Shown here in pieces: positions 27,964 to 36,839 of a DNA stretch of 64,000 nucleotides. The notes beneath the pieces were generated by a model, which saw nothing but the letters and a program-made list of their open reading frames with translations, did no database searches and was not told where the DNA came from. This DNA comes from Marinobacterium litorale DSM 23545 (GTDB lineage Bacteria; Pseudomonadota; Gammaproteobacteria; Pseudomonadales; Balneatricaceae), in the NCBI RefSeq assembly GCF_000428985.1, contig NZ_AUAZ01000004.1, forward strand, positions 62,001-126,000, written 5' to 3'. Made by a program: the position numbers and the translations under genes. The stretch's first letter is position 1; the number at the start of each line of letters is the position of its first letter.

Positions 27964-29787
27964 TCAGTCCAGGCTGCCGGTTTTACGCAACGTCTCGATC
28001 TGTTTGAGGTAACCGCGATAGTCCGGGCTGTCCTGACGGCTGTAGTTGAGGTTACGAATCAGCCCTGTCAGTGTCACAAAGTAATCGCGCGCTGCTTCCT
28101 TATCGGCCAGGTTTGGCAGCTTTTCCAGGCACTCGACCAACAGGCTGAGTAACACCTGCTGCCGCTCGATCGGTGTAGAAACATCCACCGGGTCAAACGC
28201 ATCCTGCTGCAGGTAAACCTGATCCAGGCAACGCGCTTTCTGCCACGTGAGGTAGTCCTCCAGTGTGACCCCCTCCTCCCCGGTCACCTCCATCATCTGC
28301 TGCACGGACTCACCCTCTTTAAGCAGTCTGACCAACTGCCGCACACGATCAGTCCAGCCTGCTTCCAGCTCCTGCTCGAACCAGGGGCTGAGTTGATCCA
28401 GATAACGTGACCAGGAGATCAGCGGGTCCACCGCCGGATAAGCGCGTTTATAGGCCCGGTCTGCGCTGAGCCCCAGGAAGGTTTTGACGGTACGTAGCGT
28501 CGCCTGCGTCACCGGTTCTTCGAAATTACCGCCTGCCGGAGATACCGTACCAATCAGGGTCAGTGAGCCCTCACCTCCATCGAACGTCGTGACAACGCCC
28601 GCTCGTTCGTAAAGCGCTCGAATGGATGACTCAAGATAGGCCGGGAAGGCCTCCTCACCGGGGATCTCCTCCAAACGCCCGGAGGTTTCGCGCATGGCCT
28701 GCGCCCAACGGGAGGTGGAGTCGGCGATCAACAGCACGTTATAGCCCATCTGACGGTAATACTCGCTGATGGTAATCCCGGTGTAGATCGACGCTTCACG
28801 GGCCGCCACCGGCATGGAGGAGGTGTTGCAGATAATCACCGTCCGGTCCATCAGGGTTCCACCCCGCGGGTCCGGTGTGTTGGGAAACTCAGTGATCGTT
28901 TCCACAACCTCACCGGCACGTTCACCGCAGGCCACGATCACGACAATATCCACGTCCGAATAGCGCGAAATCAGGCTCTGCAGTACCGTTTTACCGGCGC
29001 CGAACGGCCCGGGTATACAGGCCGTACCGCCGCGCGCCACTGGGAAGAAGGTGTCGATCAGACGGATACTGGTCAGCAGTGGCTGGCTGGGGAAAAGGCG
29101 CTCGCAGTAGCCTTCACGCAGCAGGTCACGATTCACCGGAATTCGCACCGGCCAGTTCTGCTGCATGGTCACCTCGCGCTCGCGCCCCTGCCCATCGGTC
29201 AGACGCACCACCGGGGTCGTGACCGTGAAGCTGCCCTCCTGCACCCAGCTGACCTCGGCCTCACCACGCATATTGAACGGTGCCAGAATCCGATGTTCAA
29301 AGCGCCCCTCCTGAACGGTACCCAGCAGGCTGCCTGCACGGACGCGAGAGCCGATCTTTACCTTGGGCACGAACGACCAGTGCTGTTCCTGATCGATACC
29401 GTCAACCTCCAAGCCACGTGGCAGGAAAAACCCATGCTGACTGGCGATAAGCTCTAACGGATTCTGCAAGCCATCATAAACCTGACCCAGCAACCCCGGC
29501 CCCAGCGAAACCGACAGCATCTCACCGGTCTGCTCTACCGCGTCCCCCACGGCCACGCCCCGGGTGTTCTCGAACACCTGAGCATCCGCCTCGCCGTAGC
29601 GCACGCGCAAAACCTCGGCCTTCAGTTTCTCCTCAAAGCGCGCTTGCGAACGCTTCGGGCAGATCAGAACCACCTCATTCTTAATGATGGGATAAAAACT
29701 TCCCTCGTCATCGGTGAGCAGCGCTATGGTTACGATATCGTCATGCACCGCTTTCACACGTGCGCGGATCTGTCCCGGCTCCGTCAT
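27964..29787 (-). CDS. atpA: V-type ATPase catalytic subunit A
   Basis: A 607-residue subunit that hydrolyses or makes ATP in the V1 head. Walker A is GPFGAGKT at 260-267, followed by VIVACGERAGEVVETITEFP (catalytic Glu region) and the non-homologous-region insert near residues 110-180 typical of A subunits. It is the last gene of the operon, overlapping the DUF2764 gene by four bases. In most bacterial V-ATPase operons of this type A directly precedes B; here A ends the operon and B begins it. Confidence 0.95.
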   Translation of the reverse strand: MTEPGQIRARVKAVHDDIVTIALLTDDEGSFYPIIKNEVVLICPKRSQARFEEKLKAEVLRVRYGEADAQVFENTRGVAVGDAVEQTGEMLSVSLGPGLLGQVYDGLQNPLELIASQHGFFLPRGLEVDGIDQEQHWSFVPKVKIGSRVRAGSLLGTVQEGRFEHRILAPFNMRGEAEVSWVQEGSFTVTTPVVRLTDGQGREREVTMQQNWPVRIPVNRDLLREGYCERLFPSQPLLTSIRLIDTFFPVARGGTACIPGPFGAGKTVLQSLISRYSDVDIVVIVACGERAGEVVETITEFPNTPDPRGGTLMDRTVIICNTSSMPVAAREASIYTGITISEYYRQMGYNVLLIADSTSRWAQAMRETSGRLEEIPGEEAFPAYLESSIRALYERAGVVTTFDGGEGSLTLIGTVSPAGGNFEEPVTQATLRTVKTFLGLSADRAYKRAYPAVDPLISWSRYLDQLSPWFEQELEAGWTDRVRQLVRLLKEGESVQQMMEVTGEEGVTLEDYLTWQKARCLDQVYLQQDAFDPVDVSTPIERQQVLLSLLVECLEKLPNLADKEAARDYFVTLTGLIRNLNYSRQDSPDYRGYLKQIETLRKTGSLD

Positions 29788-30482
29788 GCCTTGCTCCCTT
29801 CACCCATCGATAGACCGGTCTCGGCATCAAAACGGGCCAACGCACCGCTTACCCACCGGTCGAAATACTCTTGTGCACTGGTCGCGCTCCAGCGCAGCCG
29901 ATACTCAGCCAACGCCCAGCGCAGTCGATACCCCGCCACCGCGGCAAAACCAAACCCCTGCTCCTGCTCCAGACGCGTCAGGCGATGCCATAACCGCTCC
30001 AGCAGCAGCATCTCCAGCTCACGACTCTGATTAGCCTCCAGCGCATCTTTCGCCCGGGACAACCAGGGAAAACGGCGTTCCAGCCCCAACAGCGGCTGCT
30101 GCCAGTTACGCCGAATCAGCCAAACCAGCGGCCCAAACCCCTTAAAATTGCTGCCATCCTGCTGGCCCGCCAACCGGTAGCGCAGCGCGGCCACCAACGT
30201 GCGCGACTGCAGATAATCGGCAATCACCTCGGCCAGCGCCGGGTCCTCAATCGCTGCCAGCTCCTCCTCCCAGAGTCGAATTTCATCACTGTCCGAGAGA
30301 GTCTCATCGCCCAGCCGCTCCCGCTGGCATAAGCGCAGCGCCCGCTGTAACTGTTCAGCATCCGACGGCGTCAACATGCTCAGCCGCTGCTCCAGCTTGA
30401 GCGTGGAGCAGGGCAACTCCTTGAGCCGGTCCAGCGGTGCCAGCCAGGGCAGCGCCGGAATCAGCGTGTAGTAATCGGCCAT
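29784..30482 (-). CDS. DUF2764 protein of the V-ATPase operon
   Basis: A 232-residue soluble protein beginning MADYYTLIPALPWLAPLDRL, the DUF2764 family found almost only inside V-ATPase operons of Chlamydiae, Bacteroidetes and some gammaproteobacteria, always between the E and A genes. It is helical and Leu/Arg-rich. No subunit C/d gene is present in this operon, so it may fill that stalk position; this is an inference. It is coupled to A by a four-base overlap and follows E by one base. Confidence 0.85.
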   Translation of the reverse strand: MADYYTLIPALPWLAPLDRLKELPCSTLKLEQRLSMLTPSDAEQLQRALRLCQRERLGDETLSDSDEIRLWEEELAAIEDPALAEVIADYLQSRTLVAALRYRLAGQQDGSNFKGFGPLVWLIRRNWQQPLLGLERRFPWLSRAKDALEANQSRELEMLLLERLWHRLTRLEQEQGFGFAAVAGYRLRWALAEYRLRWSATSAQEYFDRWVSGALARFDAETGLSMGEGSKA

Positions 30483-30483
30483 A

Positions 30484-31167
30484 TCAGCGGATCACCCCTT
30501 CCAGCAACGCCCGGAAACGGGGCTGCAGGTGGCGCAGCAACAGCTCGGCCAACGCCCGATCACTCAAATCCAGCTCGGCATCTTCACCGGAGAAACGAAG
30601 CACCAGCCCTTTCTGCCCTTCGCCGATATCGAATCGCACGCCCTCTTTAAGCTGTTCTGCCAGCAGCTGTTCAACAAAACTGCTGAGCTTACCTTCCCGG
30701 TAGGCATGGGGATTGGCACGTAACTCATCGATACCGACAAACTGTTCCGGCAACAGGACCTGAATCGCTTTGTCGCCGATCTCGGCATCATCTCGCACCC
30801 GGCATACCAGTTCGCGCAGCAGCTCCTTCATGAACGAGGCATCATCGAGCTGTTCGCTCGCCAGCACACGTACCCGATCGGCGAAGACGCGGCCGAGCGA
30901 CTCGCGCAGTTGCAGTTGGACATCACGGGCGGCGATGCGCAGAGCATCCTCTCCGCCCCGGCGCAGACGCTCCGCCTCGCTGCGTGCGCGATCGCGGATC
31001 TGGCTCGCCTCCTGCTCCGCCTGCTCGATCAGCCAATCGGCTCGGTGTTGCGCCTCTTCAATCAGCTGAGCCGCCTCCTGCTGCCCTTTCTCCACACCCT
31101 TCTGGCGCAGGCGTTCGATTAAGGCTTCTACGCCGGACGCCGCATGGGTCTTTTCGATCTCACTCAT
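30484..31167 (-). CDS. atpE: V-type ATPase subunit E (peripheral stalk)
   Basis: A 227-residue subunit with a long charged N-terminal helix (about 1-110, many Glu/Ala/Arg: QQEAAQLIEEAQHRADWLIEQ) and a globular C-terminal domain. This is the layout of peripheral-stalk E subunits. It lies between K and DUF2764. The partner subunit G/H of the stalk is not seen in the operon. Confidence 0.88.
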   Translation of the reverse strand: MSEIEKTHAASGVEALIERLRQKGVEKGQQEAAQLIEEAQHRADWLIEQAEQEASQIRDRARSEAERLRRGGEDALRIAARDVQLQLRESLGRVFADRVRVLASEQLDDASFMKELLRELVCRVRDDAEIGDKAIQVLLPEQFVGIDELRANPHAYREGKLSSFVEQLLAEQLKEGVRFDIGEGQKGLVLRFSGEDAELDLSDRALAELLLRHLQPRFRALLEGVIR

Positions 31168-31177
31168 GGTGCCCCCA

Positions 31178-31624
31178 TTACGCCGGTATGCCGGCGCTGA
31201 TCACCAGTGCGAAAATAAAGGCGAATACGGCAAAGCCCTCGACGATGGCGGCCGGTGCCACGGACATACCGAAGATCTCGGGTTTGATCTTGGACACGTT
31301 GATTGCCGAGGCACAGCACTGACCCTGGCGCCAGGCGCTGAACAGCAACGCAAGGCCCGCCAGAATCCCCACCGCAAACAAACCCGGTGCGTTTTCGATA
31401 GTGACTTCACGATTCAGGGAGAACATCACCACGATGCCATAGATCGTCTGTGACGACGGCATCGCCGCAATACCCACATAGCGGCCGTGACCGGTTTCCG
31501 TTTCCAGCAGTGCACCACAGGCCGCCTGTCCAGCCAGCGCGCAACCGATGATACTTCCGATGGCACCCAGCGCCATCGGCCCATAAAGGCCCGCCCATCC
31601 GAGGGCAATAATCAGGTTATCCAA
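31178..31624 (-). CDS. atpK: V-type ATPase proteolipid subunit K
   Basis: A 148-residue, four-helix (double hairpin) membrane rotor subunit. The ion-carrying glutamate is E129 in APAAIVEGFAVFAF of the last helix. Aligned by eye with the sodium-binding NtpK of Enterococcus hirae (Thr64, Gln65, Gln110, Glu139), the window protein has Ser58, Gln59, Gln100 and Glu129, a sodium-type ligand set. The first hairpin lacks a carboxylate, as in NtpK. The start overlaps the end of the I gene by 13 bases. Confidence 0.92.
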   Translation of the reverse strand: MDNLIIALGWAGLYGPMALGAIGSIIGCALAGQAACGALLETETGHGRYVGIAAMPSSQTIYGIVVMFSLNREVTIENAPGLFAVGILAGLALLFSAWRQGQCCASAINVSKIKPEIFGMSVAPAAIVEGFAVFAFIFALVISAGIPA

Positions 31625-33408
31625 GGGTTAACCTCCCGCTTGGCAAAGGGTTGAAACGCATAGCCTTCATCTGAAAGGCTCCAGTTGTAAAACTCGATCA
31701 GGTTGAGGCGCAATCCATGGATCACGCCACTGACCACCGCCAACACGAAATTGAGCAGATGGCCGACCACCAGTATCAGCACCTCCAGCAACACCCCCAT
31801 CCCCGGCAGGGCTGTCGCCACATCCTGCGCCAGCTGATTGAATGTCAGCGCCAGTGACGCGCTGGCCAACCCCAGTGCGAACAGGCGCAGGTAACTGAGC
31901 ACATCACCAAACATGGAGGAGAGCCCGGTCAGGGCCAGCAGCCCATCCAGAGCCCGGAACAGAAGCGTGCGCGGGTCTGTCCCCCGACGCTCACTGGAGC
32001 ACGCGAACACCAGCAGCAGACCGATGCCCCCCAACATCCAGATCGGCACCGAAGGCCCGCGCTGCCATAACAGCAAACCGGCCAGTATCATCAGGATCCA
32101 TCCACCCGAAGCCAGTGCGACAGGGCTGGACCGCCGCCGCCAGCCGTTGATGCCGTTGGCGATTACCAGGTGCCCGGCACCGATAAATATGGACAGGTTC
32201 ATCATGCTGTCGAAGTCATTAACATCCAGCACCTGCATCGAACCCAACAGATGAAACGGGGCCTGAGCACCAAAGTAACTGCCCACCAACACGCCATATA
32301 CAAAGGAGAATCCAGCCAGAGTGGCCCCCAGAACACGCAGACGTTTGCCCGTATCGCTCTGTCCCATGCGACGCCAGTAAAATGCCAGGACAGCGATGAG
32401 CATGAGCGCATAGCCTGCATCAGACAAAATCAGCGCAAAGAAGGTAGCAAAAGAGAAAAACACCACACGCGATGGATCCCAGGCCCGGTAACCCGGCATC
32501 TGGTAAAAGCGCACCACATCCTCACCGCCGGACAACAGCGGTGGATTCTCCAGCAACGTGGGCGGCAGTTCGTCCGGTTCGGGTTCATCCAGGATCAACG
32601 CCAGACCGTGCCGCTCGGCAAACGCTCTAAGCTCATCACTGCGCCCACTGTCAATCCAGCCCTGCAAGGCGAACACGCCATCCCGGTCCAGGGTGTTAGC
32701 CCCCACTTCAGCTCGCTCCGCCGCATCGGCGTTTCCTGCCAGAGAGCGCTCAAGCATGTAGAGCCAGCGGGTATCCGCTTCACGCTCACCATCGAGAGAC
32801 TCAAGCTCTATCTCGATATCCTGAAGCTCCCGCTCAAGGGTCACCAGCGGAACGGACCCGGTATGCGTGCGCGGTACCGGCATCTGATTGGTACGCGGTT
32901 CTTCCTCCGCAATCACCGCCACATACGTATGCCGGTTATCTCGATGTACCACACTCCAGACCAGATCGCTCTTTTCCACCTCGTTCATCCGGTAGTTGGG
33001 CACCAAATAGAACCAGAGCCGTTCGCCCAGCAAACCATGCTCGCCGGGTAGCTCAAAGCTTCCCCAGGGGGTCAGGTCCTTGATCCGTTTCACCAGCGCA
33101 TCGCGCTGCTCTTCAAGCCGCATTCGGCGCCGGCGGCGCTTCAGAACCTGGTTAACCACGGCGGCCAGATCGAAGTGACGCTCGCTGGTAACCTGACGCC
33201 GTTTACGCGGGCAGCTGGCGAGATAATGAAGCGCGGTTCGCAACTGCTCGGGTGTCACACCCAGATCATCGCTCCACTCAAGCGATCCGGCCTGTTTGGC
33301 CAGCGGCAGAATGTGAACGGCACCCAGCGCCTGAAGTGCGTCAAGCGCCTGCGCTTTCTCCTCCAGCATCCCAACCAGTGTTGCTTTCTTAAGCGCGCGT
33401 ATAGTCAT
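31612..33408 (-). CDS. atpI: V-type ATPase membrane subunit I (a-like)
   Basis: A 598-residue stator subunit with a soluble N-terminal half (about 1-320) of coiled-coil and alpha/beta segments and a C-terminal half with seven or eight membrane helices (for example VVFFSFATFFALILSDAGYA and GDVLSYLRLFALGLASASLA, the latter holding the conserved Arg that faces the rotor). It carries ions across the membrane with the K ring. It starts within four bases of the D stop and overlaps K. Confidence 0.92.
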   Translation of the reverse strand: MTIRALKKATLVGMLEEKAQALDALQALGAVHILPLAKQAGSLEWSDDLGVTPEQLRTALHYLASCPRKRRQVTSERHFDLAAVVNQVLKRRRRRMRLEEQRDALVKRIKDLTPWGSFELPGEHGLLGERLWFYLVPNYRMNEVEKSDLVWSVVHRDNRHTYVAVIAEEEPRTNQMPVPRTHTGSVPLVTLERELQDIEIELESLDGEREADTRWLYMLERSLAGNADAAERAEVGANTLDRDGVFALQGWIDSGRSDELRAFAERHGLALILDEPEPDELPPTLLENPPLLSGGEDVVRFYQMPGYRAWDPSRVVFFSFATFFALILSDAGYALMLIAVLAFYWRRMGQSDTGKRLRVLGATLAGFSFVYGVLVGSYFGAQAPFHLLGSMQVLDVNDFDSMMNLSIFIGAGHLVIANGINGWRRRSSPVALASGGWILMILAGLLLWQRGPSVPIWMLGGIGLLLVFACSSERRGTDPRTLLFRALDGLLALTGLSSMFGDVLSYLRLFALGLASASLALTFNQLAQDVATALPGMGVLLEVLILVVGHLLNFVLAVVSGVIHGLRLNLIEFYNWSLSDEGYAFQPFAKREVNPWIT

Positions 33409-34007
33409 GACGCCGCCCTCATCCGTTTACCCTTGGCTATCTTGGCGCGCACAACCCCGGCTCGCTCTGCATCGGAGAGCGCAATTCGGATGCGACGGAT
33501 GTTACGTTCGGCGCGGGGGATCAATACCTTGTCAAAAAGGTTCAAGCGCTGGGTGGTTTTACGCAGGGCAGCTTCCAGTCGCTCCAGGCGCTGCGCCTCT
33601 ACCTGTTTTGCCAGCTCCACTCGCAGCCGCTCCTCGGCCAGAACCAGCGCCGTATCCACCCAGGCGGGCAGCGCCAGTCGGGAGTGCTCGCGCCGGTCGA
33701 TATCCACTTCGGTCAGCGCAGGAAGTTCGATACCTACCAGATTCACTTGAATCAGCTCCACCCGACGTACCGATATCAGCGCACTGAGATCCAACCCGCT
33801 ACCGGCCAGCATCGGCAGTTGATCGCCCACCTGCCGGTTGATCTCATCCAGCCGGGCTTGATAGGTACTCAGCTCACGACGGCTGGTCTGACGGGCGGCC
33901 AGTATCTGCTTGCGCTTCAGGTCCAGCGCCGGCACAAACTGCCGGAACGCCTTCAGGCGACCGGATTCACGATGCAGCGAGCTCTTATTGAGGGCCAGCT
34001 TAGCCAC
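33405..34007 (-). CDS. atpD: V-type ATPase central-shaft subunit D
   Basis: A 200-residue helical protein whose N- and C-terminal segments form the long antiparallel coiled coil of the rotor shaft: LALNKSSLHRESGRLKAF at the start and RRTTQRLNLFDKVLIPRAER-type sequence near the end (KTTQRLNLFDKVLIPRAERN). It starts at a GTG four bases past the B stop, with a GGGG-rich ribosome-binding site. No subunit F gene is seen beside it. Confidence 0.92.
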   Translation of the reverse strand: MAKLALNKSSLHRESGRLKAFRQFVPALDLKRKQILAARQTSRRELSTYQARLDEINRQVGDQLPMLAGSGLDLSALISVRRVELIQVNLVGIELPALTEVDIDRREHSRLALPAWVDTALVLAEERLRVELAKQVEAQRLERLEAALRKTTQRLNLFDKVLIPRAERNIRRIRIALSDAERAGVVRAKIAKGKRMRAAS

Positions 34008-34010
34008 AGC

Positions 34011-35381
34011 TTACCCCTGTACCGCCGACTGTTTGGACTGTGGGAAATACTTGCTGACCAGCGAATCCTTCATCAGCAGCTCCCGTGCCTCGAAACACTC
34101 GGCCAGCGTCTGCCAGCACAGATCCAGGGCCTCCTCCAACGGCAATGCAACCCTGATATCCATGAAGCGATCCCGGAACAGCTCACCAAACTTCAGCAGC
34201 CGTTCATCATATTCAGTCAGATCAAAGGACATCGCCTGCTTCTGCTCGGCATCCTGCGCCGCCGCATAAAAACGGACCATGGTATTCATAATCTGGCTGT
34301 GATCCTCTCGGGTCACTTTGCCGATAACATGCTGTTTTAACCGCGACAGTGAACCGAACGGGTCGATCACACCATCATGCAGATAGAACTGACCCTCGGT
34401 GATATAACCGGTGTTATCCGGTACCGGGTGGGTGACGTCATCACCGGGCATGGTGGTTACCGAAAGAATAGTGACCGATCCGGCCCCCTTGTAATCACAG
34501 GCCTTCTCATAACGCCGCGCCAACTGGGAGTAGAGATCACCGATATAGCCCCGGTTCGACGGGACATGCTCCATGGCAATCCCCACCTCTTTGAGGGCAT
34601 CGGCATAGGCGGTCATATCAGTGAGCAGCACCAAAACGCGTTTGCCCTCCTCTACCGCGAAGCGCTCGGCCACCGCCAGCGCCATATCCGGCACCAACAG
34701 CCCTTCTACCACAGGGTCCGACCCCTGATGGACAAACATCACTGTGCGCGCCAACACACCGGCCTCTTCAAAGGCCTGACGGAAGAAGTGGTAATCATCG
34801 AAGATCAAGCCCATCCCCCCGAACACCACGATATCGGCATCCGCCTGCGAACCGATCTGCGCCAGCAGCCGGTTATAGGGTTCCCCCGCGACAGAAAAAA
34901 TCGGGATTTTCTGGCTTTCTACCAGGCAGTTGAAGATGTCGATCATCGGCACATCGGTGCGGATCATCCGGGATGCAAGAATACGTCGGGCCGGGTTGAC
35001 GGTGGGACCATCAATTTCGATACGCGCTTCCTCGCTCAGTTCGGGGCCTCCGTCGATGGGTCGCCCCGCGCCAGAAAAGCTGCGTCCGAGAATGTTGGGC
35101 GAGAAGGTGACCTGCATCGGGTGGCCAAGAAAACGAACACCGGCCTGGGTCGAAAGCCCTTTGGTACCGGAAAACAGCTGCAGCGAAACTTCATCCTCCT
35201 CAATCCGGATCACCTGCGCCATGTAGGGCGGCTGATCCGGATCCAGGGTATTTTCAATCATCGCCAGATCACCAAAGCCAATCTGCGACACCTCGCCTTC
35301 TGACGGCGCGGGGACATGCACTTTGACGATATCACCAATGATTTCGAGTATGCGGGAATAACGTACCAGCAGCTGAGTCAC
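34011..35381 (-). CDS. atpB: V-type ATPase regulatory subunit B
   Basis: A 456-residue nucleotide-binding but non-catalytic subunit of the V1 head. It has the beta-barrel N terminus, GRSFSGAGRPIDGGP, a degenerate P-loop region (IFSVAGEPYNRLLAQIG) and the B-type VLLTDMTAYADALKEVG and GYIGDLYSQLARRYEKA. The GTG start has GGGAG six bases upstream. It is the first V-ATPase gene, 28 bp after the NIF3-like gene, so both probably share a promoter. Confidence 0.95.
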   Translation of the reverse strand: MTQLLVRYSRILEIIGDIVKVHVPAPSEGEVSQIGFGDLAMIENTLDPDQPPYMAQVIRIEEDEVSLQLFSGTKGLSTQAGVRFLGHPMQVTFSPNILGRSFSGAGRPIDGGPELSEEARIEIDGPTVNPARRILASRMIRTDVPMIDIFNCLVESQKIPIFSVAGEPYNRLLAQIGSQADADIVVFGGMGLIFDDYHFFRQAFEEAGVLARTVMFVHQGSDPVVEGLLVPDMALAVAERFAVEEGKRVLVLLTDMTAYADALKEVGIAMEHVPSNRGYIGDLYSQLARRYEKACDYKGAGSVTILSVTTMPGDDVTHPVPDNTGYITEGQFYLHDGVIDPFGSLSRLKQHVIGKVTREDHSQIMNTMVRFYAAAQDAEQKQAMSFDLTEYDERLLKFGELFRDRFMDIRVALPLEEALDLCWQTLAECFEARELLMKDSLVSKYFPQSKQSAVQG

Positions 35382-35409
35382 GGTCTGCTCCCTGTCATGA
35401 GTTGGCTGG

Positions 35410-35736
35410 TTAAAGCTCGAGGCTATCCGGGTCGGTTAACGGCCATAGATCGAAGGCGACTTCTTCGTAGGGGTGCGCACTGCGCAACGCGGCCATTACC
35501 GCCTTCACCTGCCCATCATTACAGACAAGTTCGACCTTCCATTCGTCGACCCGCTCCTCATCTCCCACACGCCCCAGGTGTGGATTCGCGCCGGCCAAGG
35601 GTCTGAATTGCCCAAGCCCGCGGGTCTGAAAGCAGCAGCGGTCGTAATCACCGATTCTTCCGCCCCCGGCGGCGAACACCGCCTCCTTGACCGATTCCAG
35701 GTGCGAATCAGGCACGAAAAAGCATAGCTTGTACAT
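35410..35736 (-). CDS. NIF3/YqfO C-terminal-like small protein
   Basis: About 108 residues resembling the CutA-like insert domain of YqfO/NIF3 proteins as a free-standing unit: MYKLCFFVPDSHLESVKEAVF, GRIGDYDRCCFQTRGLGQF and AHPYEEVAFDLWPL. Free-standing versions are common in gammaproteobacteria and have no assigned function. The ATG at 35736 has AGGA six bases upstream; a longer reading frame beginning seven codons earlier is less likely. It directly precedes the V-ATPase genes and may be the first gene of that transcript. Confidence 0.85.
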   Translation of the reverse strand: MYKLCFFVPDSHLESVKEAVFAAGGGRIGDYDRCCFQTRGLGQFRPLAGANPHLGRVGDEERVDEWKVELVCNDGQVKAVMAALRSAHPYEEVAFDLWPLTDPDSLEL

Positions 35737-36006
35737 AATGCATCCTTGGTAGCTCACTGCCGCGACAAACCTTTTATGCGCGAGCCTTACAGCCCTACAT
35801 ATAACGCCGCTTTAGCCCATGTTGCAACCGCACAAACGCTATAGTTACAAAGTTGGGCTGCAAAAAGATGACGCTGTTCAAGCGCCTCCAAAAACAGAAC
35901 GAAAATCAGTATGAGAAGATAGCCGATTGAATCGACCTCTGCCAAAACGGTGTAGGGCCGAGGATTCAGGCTATAATCGCCGAGACCAACATGAGCACTC
36001 TACGTA

Positions 36007-36453
36007 ATGAATAAATTTGATACCGCCCTGATCAACATCCTTATCAAGGATGCACGCATCTCATTTGCCGATATCGCGCGACAACTCAATGTATCACGGG
36101 CGCATGCTCGAGCCCGCGTACAAGCGCTGGCCGAAGAGGGGGTGATCGAAAAATTCACAACGGTCATCAACCCGGAAAAGCTGGGTAAAACGATCTCCAT
36201 GTTTATCGACCTGAAAGTCACCCCCCAATCAATCGAGAACGTGGCTGAAGAGCTGGCCGCGCTGCCAGAGGTTGTGAGTCTGTATATCATGTCGGACCTG
36301 CGCAGCCTGCACATCCATACTCTGACCGACAGTCTCGACAGCTTTGACCAGTTTGCTCAAAACCATATCTTCGGCCGTCCCGAGATCATGTCAGTTGAGT
36401 GCAACAGCCTGCTGAAACGGGTTAAACACCGCAGAGGCGGGGCACGACTTTAA
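36007..36453 (+). CDS. Lrp/AsnC family transcriptional regulator
   Basis: A 148-residue regulator with an N-terminal winged helix (ALINILIKDARISFADIARQLNVSRAHARARVQALAEEGVI, split here over about residues 7-48) and a RAM/ligand-binding domain (about 60-145). A TATAAT box lies at 35972-35977, placing a transcription start about 20 bp before the ATG. It is upstream of and parallel to the TRAP transporter cluster, with a 386-bp AT-rich gap between, and is a candidate regulator of it; that link is inferred from position only. Confidence 0.9.
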   Translation: MNKFDTALINILIKDARISFADIARQLNVSRAHARARVQALAEEGVIEKFTTVINPEKLGKTISMFIDLKVTPQSIENVAEELAALPEVVSLYIMSDLRSLHIHTLTDSLDSFDQFAQNHIFGRPEIMSVECNSLLKRVKHRRGGARL

Positions 36454-36487
36454 AGAACGGTTTCGGTTTGAAAGCGGTGACTATTAA

Positions 36488-36510
36488 TTTTGCACATGCT
36501 TGGTGCAAAA
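36488..36510. promoter_or_regulatory. Inverted repeat, possible upstream activator site of the TRAP operon
   Basis: Perfect 8-bp arms TTTTGCAC (36488-36495) and GTGCAAAA (36503-36510) are separated by seven bases; a further GTGCAC half-site follows at about 36522. The dyad is about 270 bp upstream of the sigma-54-like promoter, a normal distance for an enhancer-binding activator such as DctD, but it could equally be an Lrp-type or other operator. Confidence 0.5.
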
Positions 36511-36756
36511 ATCCTCCCCTGGTGCACGTTGAACATCTGACACTTTAAAGCCGTCGCCGATGTCATTTGTGTACCGCTCTATCTCCCCAAACGACTCCCA
36601 GTTTACAACTGCTAAAAGTTCACCTTAAAAAACAGCTTTTGTTTCTTCCCCCTCTAGCCCAACCGCTTCTTTTTGATCCCGAATATTCTTCACCCACAAC
36701 CACCAAAAAACAAAATAAAATCTTATTTTTCATACAGTTATAGAAAAATTAAAAAC

Positions 36757-36772
36757 TGGCACGCGCCCTGCT
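36757..36772 (+). promoter_or_regulatory. Sigma-54 (-24/-12) promoter of the TRAP cluster
   Basis: TGGCACGCGCCCTGCT matches the RpoN consensus TGGCAC-N5-TTGCW with one mismatch and the obligatory ten bases between GG and GC. It lies 68 bp before the dctP start and is preceded by about 120 bp of very AT-rich DNA suited to IHF bending. The rest of the 386-bp gap (36454-36839) holds the inverted repeat at 36488 and no gene that I can support. Confidence 0.7.
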
Positions 36773-36839
36773 CTAGGGAAATAAGAATCGCGACGCACAG
36801 GCTTCGCGCTCTACCCTTTGTCAGACAGGAGCAACCGAA

